NCBI GenBank assembly: GCA_003134995.1
Contig: PLDC01000022.1
Location: 1-64,000, forward strand
Length of the DNA: 64,000 bases
From: Acidobacteriaceae bacterium
Lineage (GTDB): Bacteria > Acidobacteriota > Terriglobia > Terriglobales > Acidobacteriaceae
Direction of reading: 5' to 3'
Position 1 is the stretch's first letter. Every line of letters begins with the position of its first letter. The notes beneath the pieces were generated by a model. That model did not search any database, was not told the origin of the DNA, and saw only the letters and a list, made by a program, of their open reading frames with translations. Positions 43,142-51,403 of this stretch are shown here, in pieces. A program made the translations under genes and the position numbers.

Positions 43142-44386
43142 ATGTTGAACCTATCCCAAAGCGCTGCGGCCAATGTCCGTCTGGACTCGTGGAAGGACAT
43201 TGCGGCATATTTGGGCCGCGATGTGCGTACGGCGATTCGCTGGGAAAAGGACAAGGGGCTGCCGGTGCGCCGGGTGCCGGGCGGCCAGAGGCAAGCTGTC
43301 TTTGCCTATACGGCTGAGTTGGATGCGTGGCTAAGGCAGGAAGAGTTGGGGACGGCCCCTCAGGGGCTGAAGCCGGACTCTTTCGAGGCCAGTAGCGGCA
43401 CGGCTGAAGCCGTGCCCTTCCCAAGATCCATTTTCCCAGTCAATTCGGGCGGGCCGAAGCTGAGATATTACGCTCTGCTAGGTGTTGTAGTCGCCGCGGC
43501 GTTCCTTTTCGCGCGGTTCGGATTTCACTCTCGCACGGCTTCCTCAAACTTTCCGGTTCGCGTCGGTTTTACGCTGAATGCGGTGCAGGCGTTTGACAGC
43601 GCGAACCAACTCCTGTGGACCCACGGCTTCACGGGCCTGCTCGATCCTGCCGCTTTGAACGACGTGCGTCCGCTTTCGGACTTCGCCTACATCGATGACT
43701 TTCGCGGGAAAGGAGACCGGGAATTGCTGGTCATTGCTCCGTTCCGCGCGAGCCCGAATGTGCAGGATGCTGCCCGCTCCGAAGTGGACCTGTTTTCGAG
43801 CCGGGGTGAGCGACTTTGGTCTTATGTTCCGGAGGGGCGATTCCAGTTTGGTAAGCACGAAATTGATGGGCCATGGATGGGTACGGCCTTCTTTGTATCT
43901 TCCAGCGCAGGGAAGAAGCAGATTTGGCTGGCGGCGGGTCAAACAGTGTGGGGGAATTCTTTCGTGGTGAATCTCGACCCCTCGACGGGAAAAGCCACCC
44001 TGCGATTTGTGAACACGGGCGTCATCCATGTACTGAATGAACTCAAGACGCCGCAGGGGAATTTCCTCCTGGTTGGGGGCTTTAATAACGAGCCGGATAC
44101 GGGGAGCCTGGCGGTGATCGACGAGGCCAAGGCGTTTGCCGCCTCTCCGCAAACTGAGGGCACGAGGCACAAGTGCGTAAGTTGTCCAGCGGGAGATGTG
44201 GATTATTACTTTGAATTTCCTCGATCGGAAATCAACGAGTTGACGCAATGGCACGAAGATGGAGTCATTCAAGTAGAGGTGGAGAATGACGAGATTCAGG
44301 TGCGAAAGAAGGAGCTGCAGTCGGACGGGGCCCGACCACTCTTTACCTGCTCAAAGCGGATCGTGGAGTACGACCGGTGTCGGTGA
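43142..44386 (+). CDS. HTH-anchored membrane protein, C-terminus frameshifted
   Basis: The frame encodes 414 residues. An N-terminal excisionase-like HTH (VRLDSWKDIAAYLGRDVRTAIRWEKDKGLPVRR) is followed by a hydrophobic helix (YYALLGVVVAAAFLFARFGF) and a propeller-like extracytoplasmic part (LLVIAPFRASPN, NTGVIHVLNELKTPQGNFLLVGGFNNEPDTGS). A plausible continuation lies in another frame (see 44333-44556), so the last 19 residues are probably aberrant. A palindromic element (43397-43416) is absorbed in frame between the HTH and the membrane helix. The architecture (DNA-binding domain plus membrane plus sensor) recurs in Acidobacteriota. Confidence 0.75.
   Translation: MLNLSQSAAANVRLDSWKDIAAYLGRDVRTAIRWEKDKGLPVRRVPGGQRQAVFAYTAELDAWLRQEELGTAPQGLKPDSFEASSGTAEAVPFPRSIFPVNSGGPKLRYYALLGVVVAAAFLFARFGFHSRTASSNFPVRVGFTLNAVQAFDSANQLLWTHGFTGLLDPAALNDVRPLSDFAYIDDFRGKGDRELLVIAPFRASPNVQDAARSEVDLFSSRGERLWSYVPEGRFQFGKHEIDGPWMGTAFFVSSSAGKKQIWLAAGQTVWGNSFVVNLDPSTGKATLRFVNTGVIHVLNELKTPQGNFLLVGGFNNEPDTGSLAVIDEAKAFAASPQTEGTRHKCVSCPAGDVDYYFEFPRSEINELTQWHEDGVIQVEVENDEIQVRKKELQSDGARPLFTCSKRIVEYDRCR
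43397..43416 (+). repeat. In-frame GGC-TGAA-GCC hairpin in coding sequence
   Basis: A perfect 8-bp stem GGCACGGC/GCCGTGCC with loop TGAA lies inside the HTH-membrane gene, with a related AGGGGCTGAAGCCGG unit just before it (about 43361-43376). Same family as the intergenic copies at 10.6 and 12.7 kb. Confidence 0.8.
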
Positions 44387-44556
44387 GGTTCGATTCGGGT
44401 TATGACATGCTGCATCGCAAGCTTGAGCAAGAAGGCAAGCTGGATCACACGCTGGAGAATTGCCCGGAGCGGCTGCGCCCGCGGCCGATAAGAATGTGGA
44501 CGCCTGCGGCCGGGTGGACCGAGATTCGCTTCGATCCCAGCGGTGCGAACGAGTGA
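44333..44556 (+). pseudogene. Displaced C-terminus of HTH-membrane gene
   Basis: From the G-run at 44327-44330, another frame reads TTLYLLKADRGVRPVSVRFD, then GYDMLHRKLEQEGKLDHTLENCPERLR and MWTPAAGWTEIRFDPSGANE-stop at 44556. This is protein-like, directly continues the propeller-like domain, and would be in frame if one G were added. It is either a true frameshift mutation or a sequencing error in a homopolymer. Confidence 0.6.
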
Positions 44557-45059
44557 ACGTTCGAGCCTTTGAGATTCGCAGTGCCGTCCTCGATAAATGG
44601 AACACGGCGATGCTGAAGGCAAGAGCTAACGCGCTCCGGTTGCTGCCGAAGGCAGCGGCACTGGGGAACGGATTCGGAGTCGTCCGGCTCGATTCTCAGC
44701 GGCTACAGAGCAGTTTTGCCCTCTCCCCAGTAGCTGACCAAGATTGAAGCTGGAAGGCTGCTAATCCTCCCCCTGTGACCGTGCTGATCCGCTCCAGCCG
44801 GAGTTTGCCGGCCCTAAAATGAGCGGGAAGTTCAGAATTGCAGTGCTTGCGAAAGTGCTTGAGGCACGGATGCCTGGGAGAAAGGTGGCCCCCACCACCA
44901 CGTTCGTGCCCTTCCGAGAACTCGCAAGACTCGGATAAACTTCTGACCGAACGACCCGCAGGCCTTCACTGATGTCGTGCGGATGAAGTGTGCCGTAGAT
45001 TGGGTTTGCAAGTCGTTAATGGATCATCATTTTTCAATAAATATTTTCTCAAGGCAGTA
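44557..45059. other. Intergenic stretch without recognised gene
   Basis: No coding pattern that I trust. It contains a weakly palindromic cluster near 44845-44925 (GGCACGGATGCC, CACGTTCGTGCC) similar to the modules at 10.7 kb. Confidence 0.4.
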
Positions 45060-45545
45060 ATGCATAAGGCAGTCAGTCACTTATACGAGGTCGGACCCTT
45101 TGTACTAGACCCTGGCGAGCGCCTGCTTCGGCATGGAGTGGCGCGGATGGAATTGCCTCCCGGGGCCTTTGACACCCTGCTGGTGCTGGTCGAGCACAAT
45201 GGCCGGCTGCTGGAAAAAGATGCGCTGATGCGAACCGTGTGGGGCGACGCGGTGGTCGAGGAAAATAATCTCACGCAGGTCGTCTACCTGCTGCGCAAGG
45301 CCTTACGAGATGGCGAAGATGGGACGCGCTACATTGAGACCGTCCCCAAGCGGGGCTACCGGTTTGTGGCTCAGGTCGGGAGTTTGAGCCGGAGAGCGAC
45401 GAGGGTGAAAGTCGGAATGGAGACGTCAGCCGGGCCGCGGTGCCCGCTTCGTTGGTTGTCATCGAGCGCGGAGCCTTTTTCGAGCGTAGCGATGGATCTC
45501 CCGCTTAACCGGCGCAACGCGCAAGCCAAACGCACCACCACCTAA
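45060..45545 (+). CDS. OmpR/PhoB-type winged-helix protein, truncated and probably frameshifted
   Basis: From ATG 45060 about 105 residues form a complete winged-helix domain: YEVGPFVLDPGERLLRHG, MELPPGAFDTLLVLVEHNGRLLEKDALMRTVWGDAVVEENNLTQVVYLLRKAL and YIETVPKRGYRFVAQV. Family members in this phylum continue with a membrane helix and TPR or propeller domains. Here the frame goes on with Arg-rich sequence. The +1 frame instead reads EFEPESDEGESRN, then RAAVPASLVVIERGAFFERS, and stops at 45508. One base seems lost in the GGG at about 45379, and the rest of the protein is absent. Probably a decaying regulator. Confidence 0.65.
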   Translation: MHKAVSHLYEVGPFVLDPGERLLRHGVARMELPPGAFDTLLVLVEHNGRLLEKDALMRTVWGDAVVEENNLTQVVYLLRKALRDGEDGTRYIETVPKRGYRFVAQVGSLSRRATRVKVGMETSAGPRCPLRWLSSSAEPFSSVAMDLPLNRRNAQAKRTTT

Positions 45546-45563
45546 AGATGCTTCGCGTTGCGC
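45512..45563 (+). repeat. GC-rich hairpin upstream of carboxyltransferase gene
   Basis: GCGCAACGCGCAAG (45512-45525) can pair with CTTCGCGTTGCGC (45551-45563) with one bulged base. No T-run follows, so terminator function is uncertain. Confidence 0.45.
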
Positions 45564-45626
45564 GCTCCTGCGGGAGTGGTATACCGTAAACAGTCCGCTC
45601 TTCATTATTGTTCATACTTCATACTC

Positions 45627-47336
45627 ATGGCCGATCGCAGCGAAGCTCCCGCCATTCCGTCGACTCAGGCGGCCAACGTCCTGAGTACGAAGGTCGACCC
45701 TACCTCGGCACGATACGAGGCCAACATGCGTTTTCTGGCCGACCTCATGTCGCAGGTGCGCAATGAAGGCGAGAAGATCTGCGAAGGCGGCGGCGCCAAG
45801 GCCATCGAAAACCAGCACAAAAAGGGAAGACTCACTGCGCGGGAACGCATTGAGTTGCTGGTCGATCCGGGAAGCTTTTTCGAACTGGGAGCGTACGCGG
45901 CTCATGGGATGTATGAAGAGTGGGGCGGCGCTCCGGCTGCGGGCGTGATTACGGGCCTGGGACGAGTGCAGACGCGCATGGTGATGATTATCGCGAACGA
46001 CGCGACTGTGAAGGCGGGCGCATTCTTCCCCATGACCTCGAAGAAGGTGATTCGTGCGCAGAACATTGCCATCGAGAATCGTATTCCGACCATCTATCTC
46101 GTCGATTCTGCAGGAGTGTTTCTTCCGTTGCAGGAAGATGTCTTTCCCGACACCGACGACTTCGGCCGCGTCTTCCGCAATAACGCCGTGATGTCGGCTC
46201 TGGGTATTCCGCAGATTGCGGCCATAATGGGCATGTGCGTGGCCGGCGGCGGATATCTGCCGGTCATGTGCGACCACGTTTTGATGACCGATGGCAGCGG
46301 GTTGTTTCTAGCCGGGCCTGCTCTCGTGCAGGCCGCGATCGGGCAAAAAGTTTCGGCGGAAGAATTGGGCGGAGCAGCCATGCACGCGGCGATTAGTGGC
46401 ACGGTGGACTTCCGCGAACCGGATGATCCAGCGTGCCTGGCGCGCATTCGCTCGATCGTGGAGAAGTGGGGATACCGGCGGCAATCTCCGTGGGACCGCA
46501 AAAAGCCGGTCGAGCCGACGCTAGCCGCGGAAGAAATTTACGGCATTTACGATTCTTCGCCCGCGCGTCCCTACGACATGAAAGAGATTCTGGCGCGCAT
46601 TCTCGATGGCAGCCGCTTCGACGAATACAAGCCGGAATACGGCAAGACCGTGATTTGCGGCTATGGACGCATCGGCGGCTTCGCCGTTGGAATTGTCGCC
46701 AACCAGAAACTGCACGTCCAGCAAACCGATCACGAAGGCCACAAGCGCATGGAGTTCGGCGGCGTCATCTACACCGAGTCGGCCGAGAAGGCGGCGCGTT
46801 TCATCATGGATTGCAATCAGAATCTGATCCCGCTGATTTTCTTGCACGATGTGAACGGTTTCATGGTGGGCCGCGACGCGGAGTGGAGCGGCATTATCAA
46901 AGCGGGCGCGAAGATGGTGAACGCGGTATCGAATTCAGTGGTGCCGAAAATCACCGTGATCGTGGGAGGATCGTTCGGCGCGGGACACTATGCTATGTGC
47001 GGCAAGGCATTCGATCCGCGGTTCGTTTTTGCGTGGCCGACGGCGCGCTACGCGGTTATGGGCGGCGACGCGGCTGCGGGAACTTTGGTTGAGGTCAAAG
47101 TCAAGCAACTGGAACGCGGAGGAACGAAGCTCAGCGACGAAGACAAGAAAGAGCTATACGAATCGACCAAGCGCACCTACGACGAACAGTCCGACCCGCG
47201 CTACGGCGCAGCCCGGCTGTGGATCGACAAGATCATCGATCCGGTTGAGACGCGCGACGCAATTACGCAAGCTCTGGAAGCGTCGGCGCTGAATCCCGAC
47301 GTGCCCGAGTTTAAAGTGGGAGTGCTGCAAACATGA
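45627..47336 (+). CDS. liuB: Acyl-CoA carboxylase carboxyltransferase subunit (methylcrotonoyl-CoA carboxylase beta type)
   Basis: Protein of 569 residues, the normal size for biotin-dependent carboxyltransferase beta subunits. It has KKGRLTARERIELLVDPGSFFELG, GVITGLGRVQTRMVMIIANDATVKAGAFFPMTSKK, IYLVDSAGVFLPLQEDVFPD, GIPQIAAIMGMCVAGGGYLPVM and IIKAGAKMVNAVSNSVVPKITVIVGGSFGAGHYAM. The sequence type and the HMG-CoA lyase and enoyl-CoA hydratase that follow point to methylcrotonoyl-CoA carboxylase of leucine breakdown. The biotin-carrying alpha subunit is not in the window. ATG 45627 begins the normal N-terminus. The stop overlaps the next start by 4 bp. Confidence 0.92.
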   Translation: MADRSEAPAIPSTQAANVLSTKVDPTSARYEANMRFLADLMSQVRNEGEKICEGGGAKAIENQHKKGRLTARERIELLVDPGSFFELGAYAAHGMYEEWGGAPAAGVITGLGRVQTRMVMIIANDATVKAGAFFPMTSKKVIRAQNIAIENRIPTIYLVDSAGVFLPLQEDVFPDTDDFGRVFRNNAVMSALGIPQIAAIMGMCVAGGGYLPVMCDHVLMTDGSGLFLAGPALVQAAIGQKVSAEELGGAAMHAAISGTVDFREPDDPACLARIRSIVEKWGYRRQSPWDRKKPVEPTLAAEEIYGIYDSSPARPYDMKEILARILDGSRFDEYKPEYGKTVICGYGRIGGFAVGIVANQKLHVQQTDHEGHKRMEFGGVIYTESAEKAARFIMDCNQNLIPLIFLHDVNGFMVGRDAEWSGIIKAGAKMVNAVSNSVVPKITVIVGGSFGAGHYAMCGKAFDPRFVFAWPTARYAVMGGDAAAGTLVEVKVKQLERGGTKLSDEDKKELYESTKRTYDEQSDPRYGAARLWIDKIIDPVETRDAITQALEASALNPDVPEFKVGVLQT

Positions 47337-47656
47337 TTCCGTGCCCATCAATTACTTACGACGTTAGGTGTCCGTATGACAGCAAGTACACTAAACTTTT
47401 CTTTCTAATTGCGATCGTTTGTATCGGAAGTGCACAAGTCTGGCAGCACTATTCGCAACGGACGTTCGACAAATCCCACCACATTCTCTACGATCTCGAC
47501 CTCAAGACTGGTGTGTGGCGAACAAATGCCCCCCATGTCCCACTGTTGCGGACCGTGTTGGGCTTAGTTGGCACATTGGCTTTTCTCCTCGCTCTTCCGC
47601 TATTGATCAATGACATTACACATGGCGGCAACACTACTAAATCGGGAACAAATTGA
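47333..47656 (+). CDS. Unknown small membrane protein inside the leucine-catabolism operon
   Basis: Protein of 107 residues with two hydrophobic helices (LFFLIAIVCIGSAQVW and VLGLVGTLAFLLALPLLI). Between them is a periplasmic-like loop, QRTFDKSHHILYDLDLKTGVWRTNAPHVP. I do not recognise it. It overlaps the carboxyltransferase stop (ATGA) and its own stop overlaps the TTG start of the lyase gene, so it is translationally coupled on both sides. Its codon use is less GC-rich than its neighbours, which suggests a later insertion into the operon. Function unknown. Confidence 0.6.
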   Translation: MIPCPSITYDVRCPYDSKYTKLFFLIAIVCIGSAQVWQHYSQRTFDKSHHILYDLDLKTGVWRTNAPHVPLLRTVLGLVGTLAFLLALPLLINDITHGGNTTKSGTN

Positions 47657-48540
47657 CTGAAACTGTCAAGCTAATCGAATGTCCGCGCGATGCCTGGCAA
47701 GGGCTGAAGGGGCAGATTCCGCCTGACATCAAGCGCGCCTACCTGCAGGCGTTGATCAGCGCGGGGTTCAAGCACATCGATGCGGCCTCGTTCGTGTCAC
47801 CGAAGGCCGTGCCGCAGATGGCGGATTCGGAAGAGGTGTTGAAGGAACTCGATCCGCCCGACGACGTCGAGATCATCGGCATCGTGGTCAACGAGAAGGG
47901 CGCGCAGCGGGCCGCCAAGACTCATGCGGTCCACACCTTGGGATTTCCCTATTCGATTTCGGAAACTTTTTTGCGCAAGAATCAGAATCAATCCGCCGAA
48001 ACCGCGCTCGAAGAACTAGAGAAAATTCAGAATAAAGCTGACACTGCCGGGCTCGATGTGGTCGTCTACATTTCGATGGCATTTGGCAACCCGTACGGCG
48101 ATCTGTGGAGTGTCGACGAAGTGATCGAAGCAATCTCGCTGCTCGAAGTCGACAACCTGCGCATGATTTCGCTGGCCGATACCGTCGGCATGGCTACGCC
48201 CGAGCAAGTCAGCGAATTGGTCGGCACAGTAATGGCGAAATACGATTATCTGGAGATCGGCGTCCACCTGCACAGCCGCCCCGAACACGCCGCGGCGAAA
48301 CTTCTCGCGGCTTACGACGCGGGCTGCCGAAGATTCGACTCAGCGCTCGGCGGACTGGGCGGATGTCCCTTCGCGCAGGACGCGTTGGTTGGAAATATCG
48401 CGACTGAAAAGGTAATCGAAACCCTGAAGCAGCGCGGCGCTGAACTGCCGCCGTTAAAGCCGCTGGACACGCTTCTGCGCGCGACGACGGAGATGGGAGC
48501 GAGGTATATGAACTCGATCGACGACGAGAGCTATTCATAG
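47653..48540 (+). CDS. Hydroxymethylglutaryl-CoA lyase
   Basis: Protein of 295 residues that splits HMG-CoA to acetoacetate and acetyl-CoA. The barrel starts KLIECPRDAWQGLKGQIP, a variant of the usual VGPRDGLQ. ISAGFKHIDAASFVSPKAVPQMAD follows. The metal-binding histidines are H205 and H207 in GVHLHSRPEH, and the catalytic Cys238 lies in SALGGLGGCPFA, the family signature. The TTG start overlaps the preceding stop (TTGA). The variant PRDAWQ and HLHSRPEH stretches suggest a sub-family and possibly relaxed specificity. Context supports leucine degradation. Confidence 0.88.
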   Translation: MTETVKLIECPRDAWQGLKGQIPPDIKRAYLQALISAGFKHIDAASFVSPKAVPQMADSEEVLKELDPPDDVEIIGIVVNEKGAQRAAKTHAVHTLGFPYSISETFLRKNQNQSAETALEELEKIQNKADTAGLDVVVYISMAFGNPYGDLWSVDEVIEAISLLEVDNLRMISLADTVGMATPEQVSELVGTVMAKYDYLEIGVHLHSRPEHAAAKLLAAYDAGCRRFDSALGGLGGCPFAQDALVGNIATEKVIETLKQRGAELPPLKPLDTLLRATTEMGARYMNSIDDESYS

Positions 48541-48543
48541 GAT

Positions 48544-49326
48544 ATGAGCTATAAAACAATTCAACTCGCCTACGACTCCGGCGTCGCCACGATTACGCTG
48601 AACCGTCCGGATAAACGTAACGCCATCAGCTTCGAACTGATTGACGATCTGCTTTGCGCGCTGAAGGAAGTGGAAACATCCGACGCGATTGTGCTCATCG
48701 TGACGGGCGCGGGCAAAGCCTTCTCCTCCGGCATGGACCTCGAGAATCTGAAAACGCTGATTGGACGCACGCCCGAGCAGAACCTGGAAGATTCGCAAAC
48801 AATGGTTCGCCTGTTCCGTTCGCTGTATGAATTTCCCAAGGTCACAATTGCGGCGGTGAACGGCCCAGCCATCGCCGGCGGCACCGGACTCGCCCTGCTC
48901 TGCGACTTCACCCTCGCCGTACCGGAAGCCAAGTTTGGCTACACCGAAGTTCGCATAGGCTTTGTGCCCGCCATCGTTTCCACATTTCTGCTGCGCCAGA
49001 CCGGAGAGAAGCACGCGCGTGATTTATTGTTGACTGGCAGAATCATCGGCGCGGAGGAAGCCGCGCGCATGGGATTGGTCAATGAAGTCGTCGCGCCCGA
49101 CAATCTGATGCAGCGTGCTCGAGAACTAGCGGCGCTGCTAATGGCAAACAGTCCAGCTTCGTTGCGCGCGACCAAGAAACTGCTGAACGATCACGCTCGC
49201 GCCGAGCTCGATGAACAGATCGAAGCCGCCGTGCGCGAGAATGCCGCCGTGCGCACTACGGCAGACTTTCGCGAAGGCATTACGTCGTTTCTCGAAAAAC
49301 GCAAACCGGTTTGGACGGGCAAATGA
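48544..49326 (+). CDS. Enoyl-CoA hydratase/isomerase family (likely methylglutaconyl-CoA hydratase)
   Basis: Protein of 260 residues with the crotonase fold: ITLNRPDKRNAISFELIDDL, VTGAGKAFSSGMDLENL (oxyanion-hole segment), VNGPAIAGGTGLALLCDFTLAVPEAKFGYTEVRIGFVPAIVSTFLLRQTGEKHARDLLLTGRII (including the catalytic Glu region), and EAARMGLVNEVV. In the leucine pathway the hydratase acts between the carboxylase and the lyase, and all three genes are clustered here. It starts 3 bp after the lyase stop and its own stop overlaps the thioesterase start (ATGA). Confidence 0.88.
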   Translation: MSYKTIQLAYDSGVATITLNRPDKRNAISFELIDDLLCALKEVETSDAIVLIVTGAGKAFSSGMDLENLKTLIGRTPEQNLEDSQTMVRLFRSLYEFPKVTIAAVNGPAIAGGTGLALLCDFTLAVPEAKFGYTEVRIGFVPAIVSTFLLRQTGEKHARDLLLTGRIIGAEEAARMGLVNEVVAPDNLMQRARELAALLMANSPASLRATKKLLNDHARAELDEQIEAAVRENAAVRTTADFREGITSFLEKRKPVWTGK

Positions 49327-49769
49327 ATTCCGATCATCCCAAAGCGGTTAATGAAACCCGCCTGCGCGTGCGCTACGCGGAAACCGATCAGATGGGCGTA
49401 GTCTACCATTCCAACCATTTCATCTGGTTCGAAGTGGGCCGTGTCGAGTTGTTAAGGCAGCTCGGCTTTTCCTATCGTGACATGGAAAGCAAAGACAACT
49501 GCTTCATCGCCGTGGCCGAGGCCAAATGCCGCTATCGCGCTCCAGTACGTTACGACGATGAAGTGCTCATACGCACACAGTTGTTGAACGTGCGCGAGTC
49601 GGTGATCCACTTTGGTTATGAGTTGCGGCGCGTAGAAGGGGACGTTCTGCTGGCCGAAGGCGAGACCACCCACATCGTCACCGATGGAGCGATGAAAATT
49701 GCCGAACTTCCGGAAAAGTATTTGAGTGTCTTTCGCGCAGCGGTGGGAAAACAAGGCCGCAAACCCTGA
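49323..49769 (+). CDS. Acyl-CoA thioesterase, 4HBT/YbgC type
   Basis: Protein of 148 residues with the hotdog fold. RLRVRYAETDQMGVVYHSNHFIWFEVGRVELLRQLG contains the YbgC-type signature, with the catalytic Asp of AETDQMGVVYH. Later strands are CRYRAPVRYDDEVLIRT and VIHFGYELRRVEGDVLLAEGETTHIVTD. It hydrolyses acyl-CoA, probably an intermediate of the operon pathway or a by-product, though YbgC relatives also act at the envelope. It is translationally coupled to the hydratase gene. Confidence 0.88.
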   Translation: MNSDHPKAVNETRLRVRYAETDQMGVVYHSNHFIWFEVGRVELLRQLGFSYRDMESKDNCFIAVAEAKCRYRAPVRYDDEVLIRTQLLNVRESVIHFGYELRRVEGDVLLAEGETTHIVTDGAMKIAELPEKYLSVFRAAVGKQGRKP

Positions 49770-49795
49770 TCGAATCATCAACAAGAAACCAGAAA

Positions 49796-51358
49796 ATGGA
49801 AACTGACTTGAACGCTCTTCACATTAATGGTAACGATCTCACGCTGGAAGCGGTGCGCGAAGTTGCGCAGATCGAGGTTCAGGAGACCAACGAGCCCCGC
49901 CCAGTGCTTCTGTCCGCCGACGCGCGCGAGGCTGTCGATCGGGCGCGCGCCGTTGTCGACGAGATCGTCGCCAGCGACAAAGTGGCCTATGCGATCACAA
50001 CCGGCGTGGGGAAACTCAGCGAGGTGCGAATCGCTGGCGACCAGATTCGCGAACTGCAGGTCAACCTTGTACGTTCGCACGCGGTTGGCGTAGGCGAGGC
50101 GCTCTCCGCCGCCGAAACGCGCGCCATGATGCTCTTACGGGCCAATTCCCTCGCGAAAGGTTATTCGGGCGTGCGCGCGATTGTGATCGACACGCTTTGC
50201 GAAATGCTCAACCGCGGCGTCACGCCCTTCGTGCCGTCGCAAGGCAGCGTGGGAGCGAGCGGCGATCTGGCTCCATTGGCGCATCTGGCGCTGGCTCTCA
50301 TCGGAGAAGGCGAATGCATCGATGCGACGGGCGCGCGCATTCCCAGCGCCGACGCACTGAGGCGCGCGCAGATCAAGCCGCTCGTGCTCGAAGCGAAAGA
50401 ATCCATTTCTCTCATCAACGGAACACAAGGCATGTTGGCGGTCGGAACGCTGGCGCTTCTTGCCGCGGAGACGCTCGTCGATTCCGCCGACGTTTTAGGC
50501 GGACTCTGCTGCGATGCGCTGAAGGGCACCGACGCGGCATTTGATGAACGCATCCACAATGCGCGTCCCCACGCCGGACAGATGAAGACTGCCGCGAATC
50601 TGCGCAAGATGCTCGAGGGCAGCCAGATTCGCGAATCGCACCGCGCATGCGGCCGCGTCCAGGATGCTTACTCGCTGCGCTGCATCCCGCAGGTTCACGG
50701 TGCGGTGCGCGACACCCTGGCACATTGCCGAGAGGTATTTGAGATCGAGGCAAATTCCGCGGTGGATAATCCGCTGGTCTTCATCACCGACAAGAAGAAT
50801 TTCGAAGGCGATGTAATTTCCGGCGGAAATTTTCACGGCCAGCCGCTTGCCTTTGCTTTGGATTTTCTGGGCATCGCCCTGAGTTCTCTCGCCGGCATCA
50901 GCGAGCGGAGAATCGAGCGCCTGGTGAACCCCGCGCTCAGCGAGGGTTTGCCGCCATTCCTGGCGCAAGGCGCAGGATTGAATTCAGGTTTCATGATGCC
51001 GCAGGTCACAGCGGCGGCGCTGGTCAGCGAGAACAAAGTGCTGGCGCATCCCGCGTCGGTCGATTCAATCACCACCTCGGGCAACAAAGAAGATTACGTC
51101 TCGATGGGCATGACGGCTGCGATCAAACTGAAGCGCATCGTCGAAAACGCGCGCAACGTGCTGGCCATCGAAGCCATGGCTGTGGCGCAGGCGATCGACT
51201 TCCTCGCGCCGCTGACGACTTCAAAGCGCGGACAGGCGGCGCACGCGGCGATCCGCTCGGTATGCCCCACGATGGAGAAAGACCGCATCATGTACAAAGA
51301 TTTCGCGCGCATCGCGGAGTTGATTGCGAGCGGGAAGGTTGCCGACGTTATCCGCTGA
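49796..51358 (+). CDS. hutH: Histidine ammonia-lyase
   Basis: Protein of 520 residues, the usual size for HAL/PAL. The MIO prosthetic group forms from ASG (154-156) in GSVGASGDLAPLAHLAL. Also visible are YAITTGVGKLSE (active-site Tyr), LINGTQGML, QDAYSLRCIPQVHGAVRD, SAVDNPLVF and GNFHGQPLAFALDFLGIALSSL. It deaminates L-histidine to urocanate, the first step of histidine breakdown; aromatic specificities (tyrosine or phenylalanine) cannot be excluded. No hutU, hutI or hutG is adjacent. It lies 26 bp after the thioesterase and may be the last gene of the catabolic operon. Confidence 0.92.
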   Translation: METDLNALHINGNDLTLEAVREVAQIEVQETNEPRPVLLSADAREAVDRARAVVDEIVASDKVAYAITTGVGKLSEVRIAGDQIRELQVNLVRSHAVGVGEALSAAETRAMMLLRANSLAKGYSGVRAIVIDTLCEMLNRGVTPFVPSQGSVGASGDLAPLAHLALALIGEGECIDATGARIPSADALRRAQIKPLVLEAKESISLINGTQGMLAVGTLALLAAETLVDSADVLGGLCCDALKGTDAAFDERIHNARPHAGQMKTAANLRKMLEGSQIRESHRACGRVQDAYSLRCIPQVHGAVRDTLAHCREVFEIEANSAVDNPLVFITDKKNFEGDVISGGNFHGQPLAFALDFLGIALSSLAGISERRIERLVNPALSEGLPPFLAQGAGLNSGFMMPQVTAAALVSENKVLAHPASVDSITTSGNKEDYVSMGMTAAIKLKRIVENARNVLAIEAMAVAQAIDFLAPLTTSKRGQAAHAAIRSVCPTMEKDRIMYKDFARIAELIASGKVADVIR

Positions 51359-51403
51359 GAATTGACACCAGATTCACGCGCATCTAATCTTGCTGCACTC
51401 CTG

